Source of the DNA: Parietaria judaica
Taxonomy: Eukaryota > Streptophyta > Magnoliopsida > Rosales > Urticaceae
Direction of reading: 5' to 3'
Assembly: GCA_954871525.1 (NCBI GenBank)
Contig: OX940861.1
Location: 39,073,201-39,137,200 of the forward strand
Length of the DNA stretch: 64,000 bases
Shown: in pieces, positions 26,235-38,046 of the stretch
Position numbering within the stretch: the first letter of the stretch is position 1
Layout: every line of letters starts with the position of its first letter
Translations under genes and position numbers: made by a program
The notes under the pieces: generated by a model
What the model saw: the letters and a program-made list of their open reading frames with translations, nothing else
What the model was told of the DNA's origin: nothing
Database searches by the model: none

Positions 26235-27402
26235 ATTAACTTAAAGACAATTCATGCATTTATATGTAAGACTAAAAGTCTTGCAATGACAAACTGTATT
26301 AACTCCAATCTAAATCAAAAGTAATATTTTAATTATGAAATTTTGTTGTAACAGTTGGCTATTCCAATGGAAAGGTTATTTTTTTGTCTTCTAAAACTAA
26401 GAGGTGACAAATTAAACATATAACTGAACTTAAACAAATTTTCGATAATTAATTTTAATTCCGATATGCTGGTTATGCATAAATTCTAACTTGCTTCGAA
26501 ACGTTAAAAAATAATAAAGGAAAATAGTCATTCTTTAATTGATAAAGAATTTAATCGTAAAATAAAAAACACATTTTAGATTTCCGTAAGAAAATCTCTA
26601 TGAATTAGTAGTATAGTACGCTTTGTCATATGAATTATTTTTTTTATAGAAACTCCTTTAACTTTTAAATGGCAAAACAAATAGTCATATATTGCTAGAT
26701 AGAATCAAGAAAATATATTGACAGAATCGAATATTAGGTGCTTATAGTGAGAACAAAGAATCAAGACCAGAGAGCAGTATTGAAAAAAAATATAACACAT
26801 AGGAACTGCTTTTCTATAAATAGTCGGTATATTGAAGAAGAGAAAAAAATTGGCACCTGATTGCTGGAAACGCAAGTACAAAATTCACATTAAGACGAAA
26901 TGAAACGAAGAACACAAAGAAAAAACCTCAAATATCCCTTTTCGTGAGTGAGGCGACGACGGAAAAAAAGAGTGACCGGATTATGATGACCGTTCAATGA
27001 TAAGGAGGCTACAATGGAGAATCAACGGTGTAGAGTGCAGCACGAAACCATCGAGAGAAGATGTGTGCGATCTTATTGTTTGTCCGATGGATCTGCTTGG
27101 AGGAAAAATAAAAAAAGAATTACGGGTAAGTTGTTCACATCTGAACGTAAAAAAGAACGAATATTGAAACCCCAAATCGAATGAAAACAGATTATAGTCC
27201 CTGTCATATATCACAATCTCTGTCATTCTGTTTCCGACCTATGGACTTTATAATCAATGTAAACAACCATTAGCTTCACACTCCATATTAGCCATGTTTG
27301 AGTTGTGATGGTTGGGAATCTGAAATCATATATCATAAAAGAAGGTATGCGTACTCCCTATTTTTGCCTTTGACTTCATCCAAATACCAAAAACACGATG
27401 TT

Positions 27403-27404
<2 letters not shown>

Positions 27405-27451
<47 letters not shown>

Positions 27452-27564
27452 AACCTGACGTTTTTCTCAAATTCGACTGGATGATGTAACATGACTCCAT
27501 CTAACGACAATTAAATTGGTGACCTTACAGTGGAAAGGTTTATATAACAAAACTTGCATTAGTA

Positions 27565-27605
<41 letters not shown>
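27405..27605. repeat. Two (TA)n microsatellites 120 bp apart
   Basis: TA runs at 27405-27449 and 27569-27605. The short open frames crossing them are microsatellite translations (Tyr-Ile repeats) and are rejected as genes. Confidence 0.9.
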
Positions 27606-27607
<2 letters not shown>

Positions 27608-28441
27608 AGAAAGGCTGAGAGAAAAAGGAGAAAGCTTTCTTATCGCACCGTCAAAGGCGGGCGCTCAATGGTTTCGAGAGATGAAGGTTTTCGTCCTCGC
27701 CTACATTTGAGACCTCTGCGACATCTTTCACCTGAAACCGTATCAAAATCTCATAATCATATATAAAATAATCAGAAAATATGCATGAGGAAAAAAAGAG
27801 TCGATGAAAAAACCTCCAAGGAACCTGTCGAAAACCTTTAGAAAGGCCATGACCAGAAAGACCAAAGGGGTAGCCCTAATAACGCCAAGGCATGGTCGAT
27901 AGAGGAGAGAAACCGAGAAAAAAAGATCCACCAACCAAAAGAATGAGGATGAGCGACCGAGCGAGGCTACAACGGAGATAGAGGATGGTTGCGACCGAGA
28001 GAGAAAATGCGATCGACAGAGAAAGGAAGATCGACAAAGAAACCGACCAACGAATGAGATAAAATTTATGTTTGGTTTTTATATGGTTAATGTTCAAAAT
28101 TAATACAGTATTAATATATAGATACGTTTATTTTAACCATCCAGAGTAATATGCATGAATAAGAAGTCTCTCTATATTCTATCATGAAACTGTTTCATAA
28201 AATATAAAATAGAAGTTATTAATATTTAGTTATCTCTATCGATATGTATTTGAGAACAACATTAATTGAATGCTAATGGAATTGAATTGATATGGCGTAG
28301 AGCAAATAGAGAGTGGTGGGAATGGGATTGATAGTTTTTAATTAAAAATTGTAGAAATCTGAGAAAATAGGATTCTCAATTTCCAAATTTTTTAGACAAT
28401 GAATTTATTGTTGTGAGATTTTCCTTTTATATATATATAGA

Positions 28442-28963
28442 TTTGTGACTTATAAATTTGGGTGCCGTTATTTATAACTTTAGAACAAGGGTTAGAGAAA
28501 TAAAAATATTGTGGCATTAAGTTATTGCATTAATTTTTTTTTTCTCTTACCTTGATTACAATAATAAAGATTTACAGGTGACAAATAGAAGTATTTTTTT
28601 TTTATCAAGAGTAAACACTATAATTCGTGATTTTTTTCGTTTTTTTATTTAAAAATTCAAATAAAACAAAAAATTTAAAAATTCACAACCACAAGTGAGT
28701 TTTTTTATTATTACATAATTTTTATGAGTGCTCAAGAGTAACGTGCACTCGAGATGCTAGATGGGTGTGCACTCGTAATTATTTTGACTTAAAAAATAAA
28801 TATATAATTAGTATATATTTATTTATTAGTATATATTGCTAATACTCGAATATTAATCTATTTTTTATATTTATTATTACTAATACTATTTATTAAGGAT
28901 AAATATAACTAAATAAGCATATGCGATTGAATAAAAAAGGGAAAATAAAAGCAAGTTAACACA
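28442..28963. other. AT-rich spacer
   Basis: About 520 bp between the Helitron candidate and the Mutator-type element. I see no gene or repeat structure in it. Confidence 0.6.
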
Positions 28964-28972
28964 AAAAATAAA

Positions 28973-29441
28973 GGGTTAATGACGGTAAAAATACCCAAAG
29001 TTTGGTCAAAGAACCCCTCGTGTACTCAAAGTTTAAAAATGATGGCAAAAATATCCAAAGTCACATTTGGAGAGTTGACCACTCCATTCTCGTAACGCCG
29101 TTAACTTACCAATTAACTCTGACCATGTGGACAAATCCGTTTTGTTAAGTGTAATCATTAGGGGTTCAATTAGCTGTATTAAATAGTATTCGTTAGGGGT
29201 TTAACTAACTGTTTTGTCGTAAACGAGGTTGATGTGGGCTCGTCCACGTGGCAAAAATTATTCTATCAGCAACCCACGTTTGTCCGTGTGGCCAGAGTTG
29301 ACTGGTAAGTTAACGGCGTTGCGAGAATGAAGTGGTCAACTCCCCAAATATGACTTTGGGTATTTTTACCACCATTTTTAAACTTTAGGTACACGAGGGG
29401 TTCTTTGACCAAACTTTGAGTATTTTTGCCGTCATTAACCC
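28973..29441. mobile_element. Mutator-type MITE with long inverted repeats
   Basis: The left arm begins GGGTTAATGACGGTAAAAAT and the right arm ends with its near-complement CCGTCATTAACCC. The inverted repeat continues imperfectly for over 100 bp on each side (AAAGTTTGGTCAAAGAACCCC opposite GGGGTTCTTTGACC). It is flanked by the perfect 9-bp duplication AAAAATAAA (28964-28972 and 29442-29450). Long arms with a 9-bp duplication are characteristic of Mutator-like elements. There is no transposase. It ends about 330 bp upstream of the ICME start codon. Confidence 0.88.
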
Positions 29442-29450
29442 AAAAATAAA

Positions 29451-29771
29451 AATAAATAAAAACCAACGAAGAATTCAACTCCTGAATAGAGATACAAATT
29501 AGCCAACCACAAGGCTCCACGTGGCGCTGACAAGGCAGTCTCTCTCTCCTGCTCCGAGAGGCTTGTACCTCGTAAAGCACTAAAGAATTCTCGACAATGA
29601 AACAGCTTTCCTCTCTCTCTCTCCTCTGTAACTGCGAGCTCAGCAAATTCCCGATCCATATCCATATCTATATCCATATAATACAATACAGTTGTTTGTT
29701 GCGTGCAAACAACAGCCAAATAAACCCGCCAAAACCCCTCTCCTCTGTCTTTCTATTGTCTGCGCATAAAA
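29451..29771 (+). promoter_or_regulatory. Promoter and 5' UTR region of the ICME gene
   Basis: The 321 bp between the MITE and the start codon include a CT-rich tract (29610-29632) and TATA-like stretches in a CCATAT-rich segment (29655-29685). CT-rich 5' leaders are common in plants. The transcription start is not determined. Short minus-strand open frames here are not supported as genes. Confidence 0.45.
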
Positions 29772-32690
29772 ATGGCGTCCCAACAATTACTGCCCATAAC
29801 CCATAACCCTTTGGCGCTGCCATCCTCGTCCTCGCTCGGATCGACCCTCTCTTCCCCTTCCCCGGCGGTGTTAGCCAGCGACGCAATGCTGATCCGAATC
29901 GAAGACGACCCGGCTTCCAGGCTTCTGGCTCCGCCGGCTCTGTTCGACGAGGAGGCCAAGGCCGTGGCCATGAAGCCTGCTCTCACCAGGGCTTCCAGCT
30001 ACACGAGCACGGCGAACGGGAAGCTCTACCAGCAGAGACGGCGTCGGATCGCGAGCGAGGACTCGCTCTCGTCCATGTCCTCCGAAGAAGGCCTCGAGCG
30101 ACGGCGCGGCCGCCCCGAGGCCGAGACTTTCTTGCTCACACGCTTGAGCCTCAAGCTTCTCAGATATCTCGGGTAACTTATTGTTATGGCATTTGGTTTG
30201 GCTTGATTCCTCAATAGCAAAAGACTTTTTTTTTTTCAACTGTCATTCAATGAGCAAAGCTTTAGGATGGTTGCTTGGGGTTCGGTGTGTATAACTCAAT
30301 CGGAAACCGCAAACCGCTAAGAAATCGACACATGGATTTTACTGGGAAAATCAATTGGGGAAAGACATTTATAACGGTAGAGAGAGTTCAAAAAGATAAA
30401 ATGATGACCGGGTTAATTAATCCTCGAAATGCCAATTACAGAAAGATCAGTGCTGCGAATTAAAAACGGTTAGGACGAAGAAAACAAATTCGGGTAACGA
30501 AATCGAACATGGGGGTGAAGCTATTGTGCAAGTGAAAGAGCTTTAAATGAGTGCAAGAACTAGAAATGGAATGTTCATGGATTCAGAACTATATAAATAA
30601 GAGCTTTAATTTTCTTGTGTTTTATTATTGAATTTTCCTATTATGCAGGGTAGGCTACAGATGGATCATACGATTTCTCTCCCTCGGTTGTTACTCGGTT
30701 TTGCTCATGCCCGGATTTTTTATAGGTTTGCATTCGAAGTGATCTTCCATACGACGATAAATCCAAAGAAGCATTGCAAAATAAATCTAATTGGCTTTCT
30801 TATTTTGAATTTCCAGTTGGCTATTATTATTTTTTCTCTAAACAGATCCGAAGAAGCATTGTTTACGGTGATAAGCCGAGGAATAGGTATGGCAGTTCTC
30901 TCCGGTGAATCGACAGATTGTATCTGATTTGGGGCATTAATGGCTGCAAGCTTCTCTGGGCAGGTTGGATCTGTATCTACCGAAAAATAGTGAATCACCG
31001 AAACCAGTCATTGCGTTTGTTACCGGCGGAGCTTGGATTATCGGGTATATTATCTTCATGTTTTAGGTTCCATGCAATAATCTGTTTTCTTTCCTGCAAC
31101 AGCATTGAACTAAGTTCATAAAGCCGATTTCTGTACTGTTTAAAGAGTGAAATTCGTCAAGGACAGCGAACCGAAATCAGAACTAATAGCGCTGTTTCGT
31201 TGTAGTGTTATTTATCGTGATCTGTGTAATGATCTTCTTAAGTTACGAATTATATGTTCTTTTTCGTTCGATGTTTTGCAACTTGATCCTCATTATTTGT
31301 ACTTTGACAAAGTTTTGAATCGACGATGCAGCTATAAAGCATGGGGGTCTCTTTTAGGAATGCAGTTATCAGAACGCGACATTATCGTTGCGTGCATAGA
31401 TTACAGGTAATTTTCCCCCTCTAAATATTTGCTTAGTGGAAAAGCCGAAAAAAGTACAAACTTCTATGAACAAATCCAGATTTTCACTGCGAAGCCGGTT
31501 ATATTCATAACATGCTGATTGTACGATTCATGTCGCGGTTCAGAAATTTCCCTCAGGGAACGATTAGTAACATGGTAGAAGATGCGTCCGAAGGTATCGC
31601 ATTTGTGTGCAATAATATAGCTGAATACGGAGGTGATCCTAGTAGGTAATATACTCATTTCTCGGCGAGCGTTTCATATTTAATGTATGTACATATATAC
31701 AACATATAATACGCATGTGTATATTATTAGGATTTACCTGATGGGACAATCAGCCGGTGCGCATATCGCAGCTTGTACGCTTGTAGAACAAGCAATCAAG
31801 GAGGCCGGAGAAGGCGGGAGCACTTCTTGGAGTGTCTCTCAGATAAAGGCTTACTTCGGATTATCTGGCGGGTAATTTTACTCGTTTTTTCAACTTTAAT
31901 TTTTCATGGTATGGCATTAGAGAAAAAATATCTAATATTTCAGCAATAACAAACAGGTACAATCTGCTTAATTTGACGGATTACTTCCATAGTCGAGGTC
32001 TGTACCGTTCGATCTTTTTAAGGTGCTGCTACTACAATCATTCTGTTACCGCGCTCTTCTATTTAACAGCTCAAAGTTTTTCTCTCTTAATTTATTTCCT
32101 TTGCTTCCAAAACCAATTTGCAGCATAATGGAAGGCGAACAAGCGCTGAGAAGATATTCTCCGGAAGTGGTAGTTCAGGATCCTGATGTTAGAAACGCAG
32201 TTTCGCTCCTGCCTCCGACAATTCTTTTTCACGGTACAGCCGATTATTCGATCCCATCAGATGCCAGGTAAATCTTTGTAATCAGATTCAAAATTATTTT
32301 CCCTTCAACTTTGGTTAAATATATTATCTTCTTCTTCTGCAGCAAGAGCTTTGCAGAGACTCTGCGGAGACTCGGAGTCAAAGCTGAATCGATTTTGTAC
32401 AACGACAAGACGCATACGGATTTATTTCTTCAGGTAATAAGGGACTTATGATTCTTTTACTTCTCTAGTTACTTTCTGAGTCTTCTGCTCATTTATTACG
32501 TTATATCTCGACCGGCTTCTGATTTTAGGATCCCATGAGAGGCGGTACCGATCAAATGTTTGAAGATTTATTAAATATCATTCATGCCGATGACCCTGTT
32601 GCCCTCGCCAAAGATGCAGCGGCTCCGCCAAGGAAACGCCTCGTACCTGAATTCATGTTGAAGTTAGCTCGTCGTGTTAGTCCATTCTAA
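29772..32690 (+). CDS. ICME: Isoprenylcysteine alpha-carbonyl methylesterase (ICME family)
   Basis: Eleven exons with GT-AG introns: 29772-30172, 30649-30725, 30817-30886, 30964-31044, 31332-31406, 31544-31645, 31731-31871, 31957-32022, 32124-32267, 32343-32433 and 32529-32690, giving 469 aa. The variable N-terminus is Ser/Pro-rich. It is followed by LLRYLGVGYRW, a hydrophobic segment at about 140-166, the oxyanion-hole motif TGGAWIIG (203-210), the nucleophile elbow GQSAG (Ser276), HGTADYSIP (Asp378) and KTHTD (His410), and it ends [19 protein letters not shown]. The triad and fold are those of an alpha/beta hydrolase. In Arabidopsis, ICME enzymes remove the methyl ester from prenylated C-terminal cysteines at the ER/Golgi membrane and affect ABA signalling. 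All junctions keep frame and no damage is seen, so the gene looks functional. Whether it is ICME or an ICME-like paralogue is not settled. Confidence 0.93.
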
Positions 32691-33077
32691 CCATTTTTCA
32701 GTTTTGTTTGATTATACGGCGCAAAGCGCATGTGTAGTAGATTTTGATCCACCGTGTACTGTGTATATTAATATTGAAATTTCTGTTTACATTGACCCCG
32801 AGTCGACTAAATATAAGATTTGTTAATTGTTTATAAATCCATCTGAATTCTACTCACGGGCATATATCTCATTAACCGCAGTATATAATTGATTCACATA
32901 TGATCCTAGCGGTACTTAGGATTTTGAATTACAGGGTATTCCACATGAGGATGATATACAAGGGAGAATCACGATAACACTGATAAAAAAAAGACCATAA
33001 AACACAAACAAAGAAATATAGATATCCGCCTCGCTTCATCATCGCGTGGAACGGTGGAAGCAACTATAGGCGCCAAA
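32691..33077. other. Spacer between convergent ICME and small basic gene
   Basis: The 387 bp hold the 3' UTRs of the + strand ICME gene and the - strand small gene. I see no further coding sequence. Confidence 0.6.
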
Positions 33078-33331
33078 TTAGTGCTTTGCAGCCGATTTCC
33101 CGCCTTTTCCCTACAGAACATGAAACGTTTAAGAAAAACATTACTAAAAGACCAACAGTTTTCAAGTGTAAATTTGTGTACCTTCTTAGGCTCTTGAACT
33201 TTGGGTGCAGCCTTCTTTGTGGACCCCTTTGAACCCGCGGGTTTTGTGGGACCCACAGGCGCCTTTGCAGGCTCCTTCTTGGTCCCGAAGAGCTGAGAGC
33301 CCACCGGTCTTTCAGCTTTCATTGATGCCAT
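33078..33331 (-). CDS. Small Lys/Ala/Pro-rich basic protein, copy 1
   Basis: Two exons on -: 33182-33331 (50 codons) and 33078-33110 (10 codons plus TAA), with a 71-bp intron from AAG|GTACAC to TGTAG|GGAAAA. The 60-aa product begins MASMKAERPVGSQLF, is rich in Lys, Ala and Pro (TKKEPAKAPVGPTKPAG), and ends GKGGKSAAKH. It has no signal peptide or membrane segment. Composition resembles histone-H1 tails or ribosomal extensions, but I do not recognise the family and assign no function. The gene at 38047-38905 is a paralogue with the same start, the same PKK-intron junction and a basic exon 2. A TATA box CTATAAAT lies at 33401-33408. ATG 33331 is chosen because it aligns with the paralogue's start. 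Confidence 0.65.
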
Positions 33332-33400
33332 AGCTATCAAGAACTCTTGTATGCGGAAAGAAAGCTTGAAATGTTAATATATTTGACCTCTTACATAGGC

Positions 33401-33408
33401 ATTTATAG
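33401..33408 (-). promoter_or_regulatory. TATA box of small basic gene, copy 1
   Basis: CTATAAAT on -, about 70 bp upstream of the start codon. The paralogue has the identical octamer about 50 bp upstream of its start. Confidence 0.6.
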
Positions 33409-34972
33409 GAGAGTTGTGAGTAAAATAGAAATGGATATTTGCGGCAAAAGCCCCTACATGGTATAAAAATATGACTTATATATCAATCTTTTTTGGCAAA
33501 AAATTTAAAATATGTAAATTTTTTGGCATAAGTAATTATGTTTCTCTAGTTAACTCTACCGTGAAGTTCCATATGATTTGTTCACGTTTTTTCTCTTTTG
33601 GGCCACGGATGAGCTTCAAGAATTTCAAAGAGTTGATAACGAACACTAAATTCTCGCATAGTGATGATGCAGAAAAATGCCTCAAACACTCAGCGGCCCA
33701 ATTGCTCGTGTTGGGCCGAGCCCAATGTCGTCTTGTTGACTTTTGTGACTCTCGGGCTTGGGCTCCTAGACTTTCGAGTCAAACGGACCCTCCACTGACT
33801 CAGGACCAGAAATCCAGGGCAAACACCACTACCTGTCGCTAAAGGGCCAGGGCTTGGCCTGGCCCGGGTTACAGGTTCGGGACGCCAAAAACAGATTTCT
33901 GACCACTGCGTAGGGGGGATCACAGTATCGACTTTCCAGTGAACCCTGGTGGACCAGACCCTCGACCGGCGTCACGGGGACAGATCCGGGTCCTTGGCCT
34001 ATCCGCGGAGTCAGTATATCTGCCGGAGATACAAGACTGGCGGATAGGACGAGCACCTCACGGATCTAGAACCTTGGCAAGGAGGGTCTTAGATCGTGCC
34101 AGAATTTTCTCCAGGGCTTCCGCACTATGTGAATCTCTCCGTGTTTAAGACCTTCGGATAATTCCCGGAGATTTAGATTCCTCGGCCTGTATTGTGGAGC
34201 CTGATATGGGGCCCACCCGGGGTGCTCCCGGGCCTGTTTTACGGTCCCGGGAGTGTCCCGAGGTCAATTTTTACAAACTCTATGACTTTTTTGAGTATAT
34301 ATCGATATTTTTAAGAACATTTGGATACTCTGTTTTGTGAAAACAGGCCTCCGAAAGGCGTTTTGGTAAAAAAATAGATTTATTTAATAAAGAAATAATT
34401 AACTAAATTATTTTCCTTTATCAAATAGCCTTTACAAAATTACCCCATAACACATAGTATCCAAAACGTGTTTCACAATGCAAAATATAGTACGAGAATT
34501 AATGAGATAGGAATAGAAGTGTCGTAGTAGGATAAAGGAATAAGTGATCTACAGAGCAAGTTGATGGACAAAGCACCTGGTGCTGAGAAAAGGCCACTAA
34601 TAATGTGCCATCAGTGGAGTGACCATACGAGAATAATTTAAAGCAAACGATGCCCAACCATTACATTATTATATTCCAAGATAATCCTCGGTGAGACTTC
34701 ACTCGACAAGGAAAAAAGATTGTAAAGCTATTTACTGCTTTTTTTTTTCCTAAACAAAAGGTTAAGCAATGTAATAATATAATTTATACATTAAAAATAA
34801 AGAAGAAAAAAAATCTTTTGTAGGGGTGGAAGTTTTGGCTCTACGTACGAGGGCTTCACGGTATTATCGGTCACGCTAGGTATTACCGTCATTTTGTCAA
34901 ATAGTTCGATCGCATGGCCATTTCCCGAGTAGCTAAAAGACAATTTGAGTTGGGGTGAGGCCGCGGTCGATG
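33409..34972. other. Intergenic stretch with a GC-rich block
   Basis: 33409-33690 and 34265-34972 are AT-rich. 33690-34265 is sharply GC-richer, with motifs such as GGGCCAGGGCTTGGCCTGG and GGTGCTCCCGGGCC, and overlapping short open frames on both strands typical of GC-rich non-coding DNA. It resembles LTR-type repeat DNA in composition, but I could not find paired ends or a target duplication. Confidence 0.5.
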
Positions 34973-34980
34973 GTTTAGAC

Positions 34981-35931
34981 CAAGGTGCAAAATATCGGGA
35001 AAATCGCTCGACATATCGACCGAAAATCGTTTTCCGAAGAACACTGAAACGACAGTCGTGCTCTTTCGCTGTCGTTTTACCAAATGTCGCGCCAAACGAC
35101 GAAAAATAGTTGGAATTTTGCATTTTTGGTAGATTTCGGCAAAAATAATTGTACTCACACAAGAGCACCCCACCCCGCCCCGCCATGTCACGTCCGGCTG
35201 GGCAGCGGCGGCGCGCGTGGTGGTGTAACATTTGTGTGAGTCCTCCCCCATCCACAAAATCCTATGACCTAAAGGGCCCAAGCCCTTGTCCCTAATATTT
35301 GGTATATAAACATCACCAAACTCTTGTCATCTATCAATGTGGGACTTTTTGTTATTCAACTAATATCACACATTCACACTTAACATACACATACACTTTA
35401 CCTAATAATTTAACTTGATATTATACACTTAACATACATATTAACTTCACCTAACATACATATTCATTTAATACTATACACTTCAACTAATATTAAATTT
35501 GTTAACATACATATACAATTAACATGCATATTCACTTAATATTACACACTTAATTAACATACATATTCACTTCCCATAATAATTTGACTTAATATTATAC
35601 TTTTAAACTAATAAAGTGACTTAATATTATACATTTCACGTACATATTTAAGTTACAAATGTGTTTTGTTGTATACAATTATGTCTTGTATTTATTAAAT
35701 ATGTAGTTTTGAACCTATATAAATATCTTGCTTAAATACTCAAATATTTTTTACAAAATATCCGTCGAAAACCCCATCGGCATGCGGTATGCCCATGCGA
35801 AAAGTGTGGTATATGCGGTATGCAGCATGCCCTTTTTTTACGATTTGCTCATCGACATACCCATCGGCAAGCGATATATCCGTAAAACGGAAAATGCGAA
35901 ACGAAATCGGCAAGCGGCATTTTAAACCTTG
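34981..35931. mobile_element. hAT-type element (CAAGG ends)
   Basis: The ends are CAAGGTGCAAAA and TTTTAAACCTTG, flanked by a perfect 8-bp duplication GTTTAGAC (34973-34980 and 35932-35939). The ends match those of the nested element at 15543-16016. The left part carries an open minus-strand frame of about 100 codons with no recognisable domain. The middle (35380-35640) is an imperfect array of AACATACATATTCACTT-like units. The right part has repeated GCGGTATGC/CATCGGCA motifs. No hAT transposase dimerisation domain is seen. Confidence 0.82.
35380..35640. repeat. Degenerate AACATACATATTCAC minisatellite
   Basis: Irregularly spaced repeats of AACATACATAT(T)(C)AC and TTAATATTATACACTT, about ten copies, inside the hAT-type element at 34981-35931. 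Confidence 0.65.
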
Positions 35932-36129
35932 GTTTAGACAAAGAGCGGAGAAAGACTAGTGGGAAGGGTGCATCGGCCATTTAGCGTGTCGATTAAGTAT
36001 TGAACTGCTTTTGATTCATTTTCTTTAAGTTCTGTCATTTTCTTATTTTAGTAATTAGACTTCAGAGAAATATTGGCCATCCAATTATGATAGTTGAAAT
36101 ATTGAAGATAATTTTATCGGAGAAGCAAA

Positions 36130-37137
36130 ACTGCATTTCTGATGTAGATCGGAGTACTAAGAACGATAATTTTTAAGGTTTTGCAAGCATAAGCTTGACT
36201 TTTTCAATTCATCAACACTAAGGAATTCAAAACCATACATCCTATGGTAAATCGGGGTCAAGAGTGAAAAAGGAAACGACAAAAACTCAGGCAATAAATG
36301 TCATAAATCTCGAAAGATAAAATCCAACATAATAAGCAACATTTCAACTAAACAAATATTCAAAAGTAAAGCAATACAAGCGCATGATGATTCCCCTAGT
36401 ATCGGTTATATCTTTCCTTTGCGATCCCATGCATTCATGAAGGAAAGTGATCTGAGGATGTTGGCGTCACGTCGACGTATCTCGCGTGAACGAAGCATCC
36501 CTTATTCGACCCGAGTGGATTCTCGCAATCATCCTCGATGTCAAATTCACCTTGATAGTTTTGTTGTTCCGCGTGATTGCAATATCGCATGGATCTGGAG
36601 GCTCAACAACTCCATTTGAACGTACAATCTATCGAAATCCTCACGCCTCACAAACTCATCTACGGAAGCATAACAGCTCCATTTGAGCGTACTATCTGTC
36701 GAAATCTTCACGCCTCACAAACTCAAATACAAAAGCTTCAGGAACGACGCGTTTCTTTGGCGCCATCTGCGGAGAAATATCTGGCTCTTCTACCAACTGA
36801 TGAAGATCAGAGTACGAAGGAAGAGAATGTTTAGGGTTTTGCAAGCATAAACTCGAATTTTTCAATTCAACACTAAAGAATTCACAACCATACATCTCAT
36901 AGTAAATATCTTTCAAAGCAAAAAAAAAAAAAAAAAAAAAAAAAGAAACGACAATGAAATAGGCAACAAATGCCACAAATCTCGAAAGCTAAAAGGCAAC
37001 GTAATAAAGCTATATTATAAATAAGCAAATAACCAAAATCAAAGCAATAAAAGCGAATGATGATTCTCATGATCCCTGTTGTTTCTTTCCTTTGCGATCT
37101 CACACATTCATGAAGGGAAGTCTGAGGATATCGACAT
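36130..37137. repeat. 658-bp local tandem duplication (second copy partial)
   Basis: 36130-36480 and 36790-37137 are diverged direct copies with a constant offset of about 658 bp. Examples are GGTTTTGCAAGCATAA at 36177 and 36835, and GCATTCATGAAGG / ACATTCATGAAGG near their ends. Between them a unit of about 67 bp (CTCCATTTGA.CGTAC...) is itself duplicated. Read on -, the middle is coding-like (DISPQMAPKKRVVPEAF, VRREDFDR) but broken by stops. I do not recognise the protein. Confidence 0.65.
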
Positions 37138-38046
37138 CAATTTCATACTGGTTGGACTAATTAGAAGTAGTCTCGAGGGATATTATTATTATTATTATTA
37201 TTATTTTGTACTTTTCGAAACTCGTATAAATGGCATGTAACTTGTATAGCATTTGTGATTTTTATAGTAAATAAATATTTAGGTAAAGGCCTCAGAGTCA
37301 AAGAGTAAGATACCTTCAAGAGAGTCTCGATCTTGTTACAAATATTACAAATATCGTGTGTCGAGTATCTTTACCCTCTCGAATATACTTTAATTGTCTG
37401 TGCTAGCTATTTGATGCTTTTGGTATTACTAGCCAAAAATATAATATGTAATATGTTAAAATAGTGAATTAAGGATCATATAGTGACGTAGCTTGGAATC
37501 TCCATAAATTGTGTGATGATGGGACTAGTTTTTTTTTTTTTTTTTTTACAATTATGATGCTTTTGATTGTTTTTATTCTTTCCTTATAATTATTGTTCGT
37601 TTGATACAACAATTCGATTCATATGACTTTGGAGCTTTTGTGATGGTATTTTATGATTCAAGTTTTGAGGACATTCACGTGCCTTGTGCTTAAGTGTTCT
37701 TGACGTCTCCAAAGTTGTTAATACTTATCTTATAATGTCAACTTTTAGTTTTCAAGGTCCTTAGCTTTACAAGTACAACGTCGTTACGTAACATCTTTTA
37801 CATAATAACATCTTCTTGTTTGCAGCATGCTTTATATATGTGGATAAAGATATAAACAATAAAAGATGTAACCGAAGTTAGAAAGCATAATTATAATGTA
37901 ACACGCGTCGCTCTTTATTTAATCGGAAGCCTACAAAGAGAGACATAATAAGGATATTAAAAGCACAACCAGTAGAGCTATGAAATACATCGGCATAGCA
38001 GTGAGGAGGACTCCGATGAGACGCCAATGCATGAACATTATCCCTT
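37138..38046. other. AT-rich spacer
   Basis: It contains an ATT trinucleotide run near 37180-37205 and a poly-T tract near 37528-37548. There is no supported gene; the left-most part may include the 3' UTR of the small basic gene copy 2. Confidence 0.55.

Larger units (their letters stand above)
23487..28441 (-). mobile_element. Candidate Helitron (minus orientation)
   Basis: Read on -, the right-hand end (28441) starts TCTATATATATATAAAAGG, a common start of plant Helitrons, and the left-hand end (23487) finishes with a perfect GC hairpin (ACCGCGC-GAA-GCGCGGT), then GCCGGTTCA, then CTAG. The flanking bases are A (23486) and T (28442), as expected for insertion between A and T without duplication. 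I find no Rep/helicase gene, so it would be non-autonomous. The interior has short open frames only, two TA microsatellites and a 37-bp tandem duplication. The hairpin end is strong. Pairing it with this particular 5' end is inference, and the interior may include other nested DNA. Confidence 0.55.

Noticed and set aside
29266..30239. Several minus-strand open frames over the ICME first exon and promoter
   Set aside because: They overlap ICME exon 1 or the MITE arm, have low-complexity composition and no splice or promoter support.
34791..35281. Two overlapping minus-strand frames of 154 and 130 codons
   Set aside because: They lie in and across the left end of the hAT-type element at 34981, with no transposase or other domain. 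A decayed remnant is possible but not supported.
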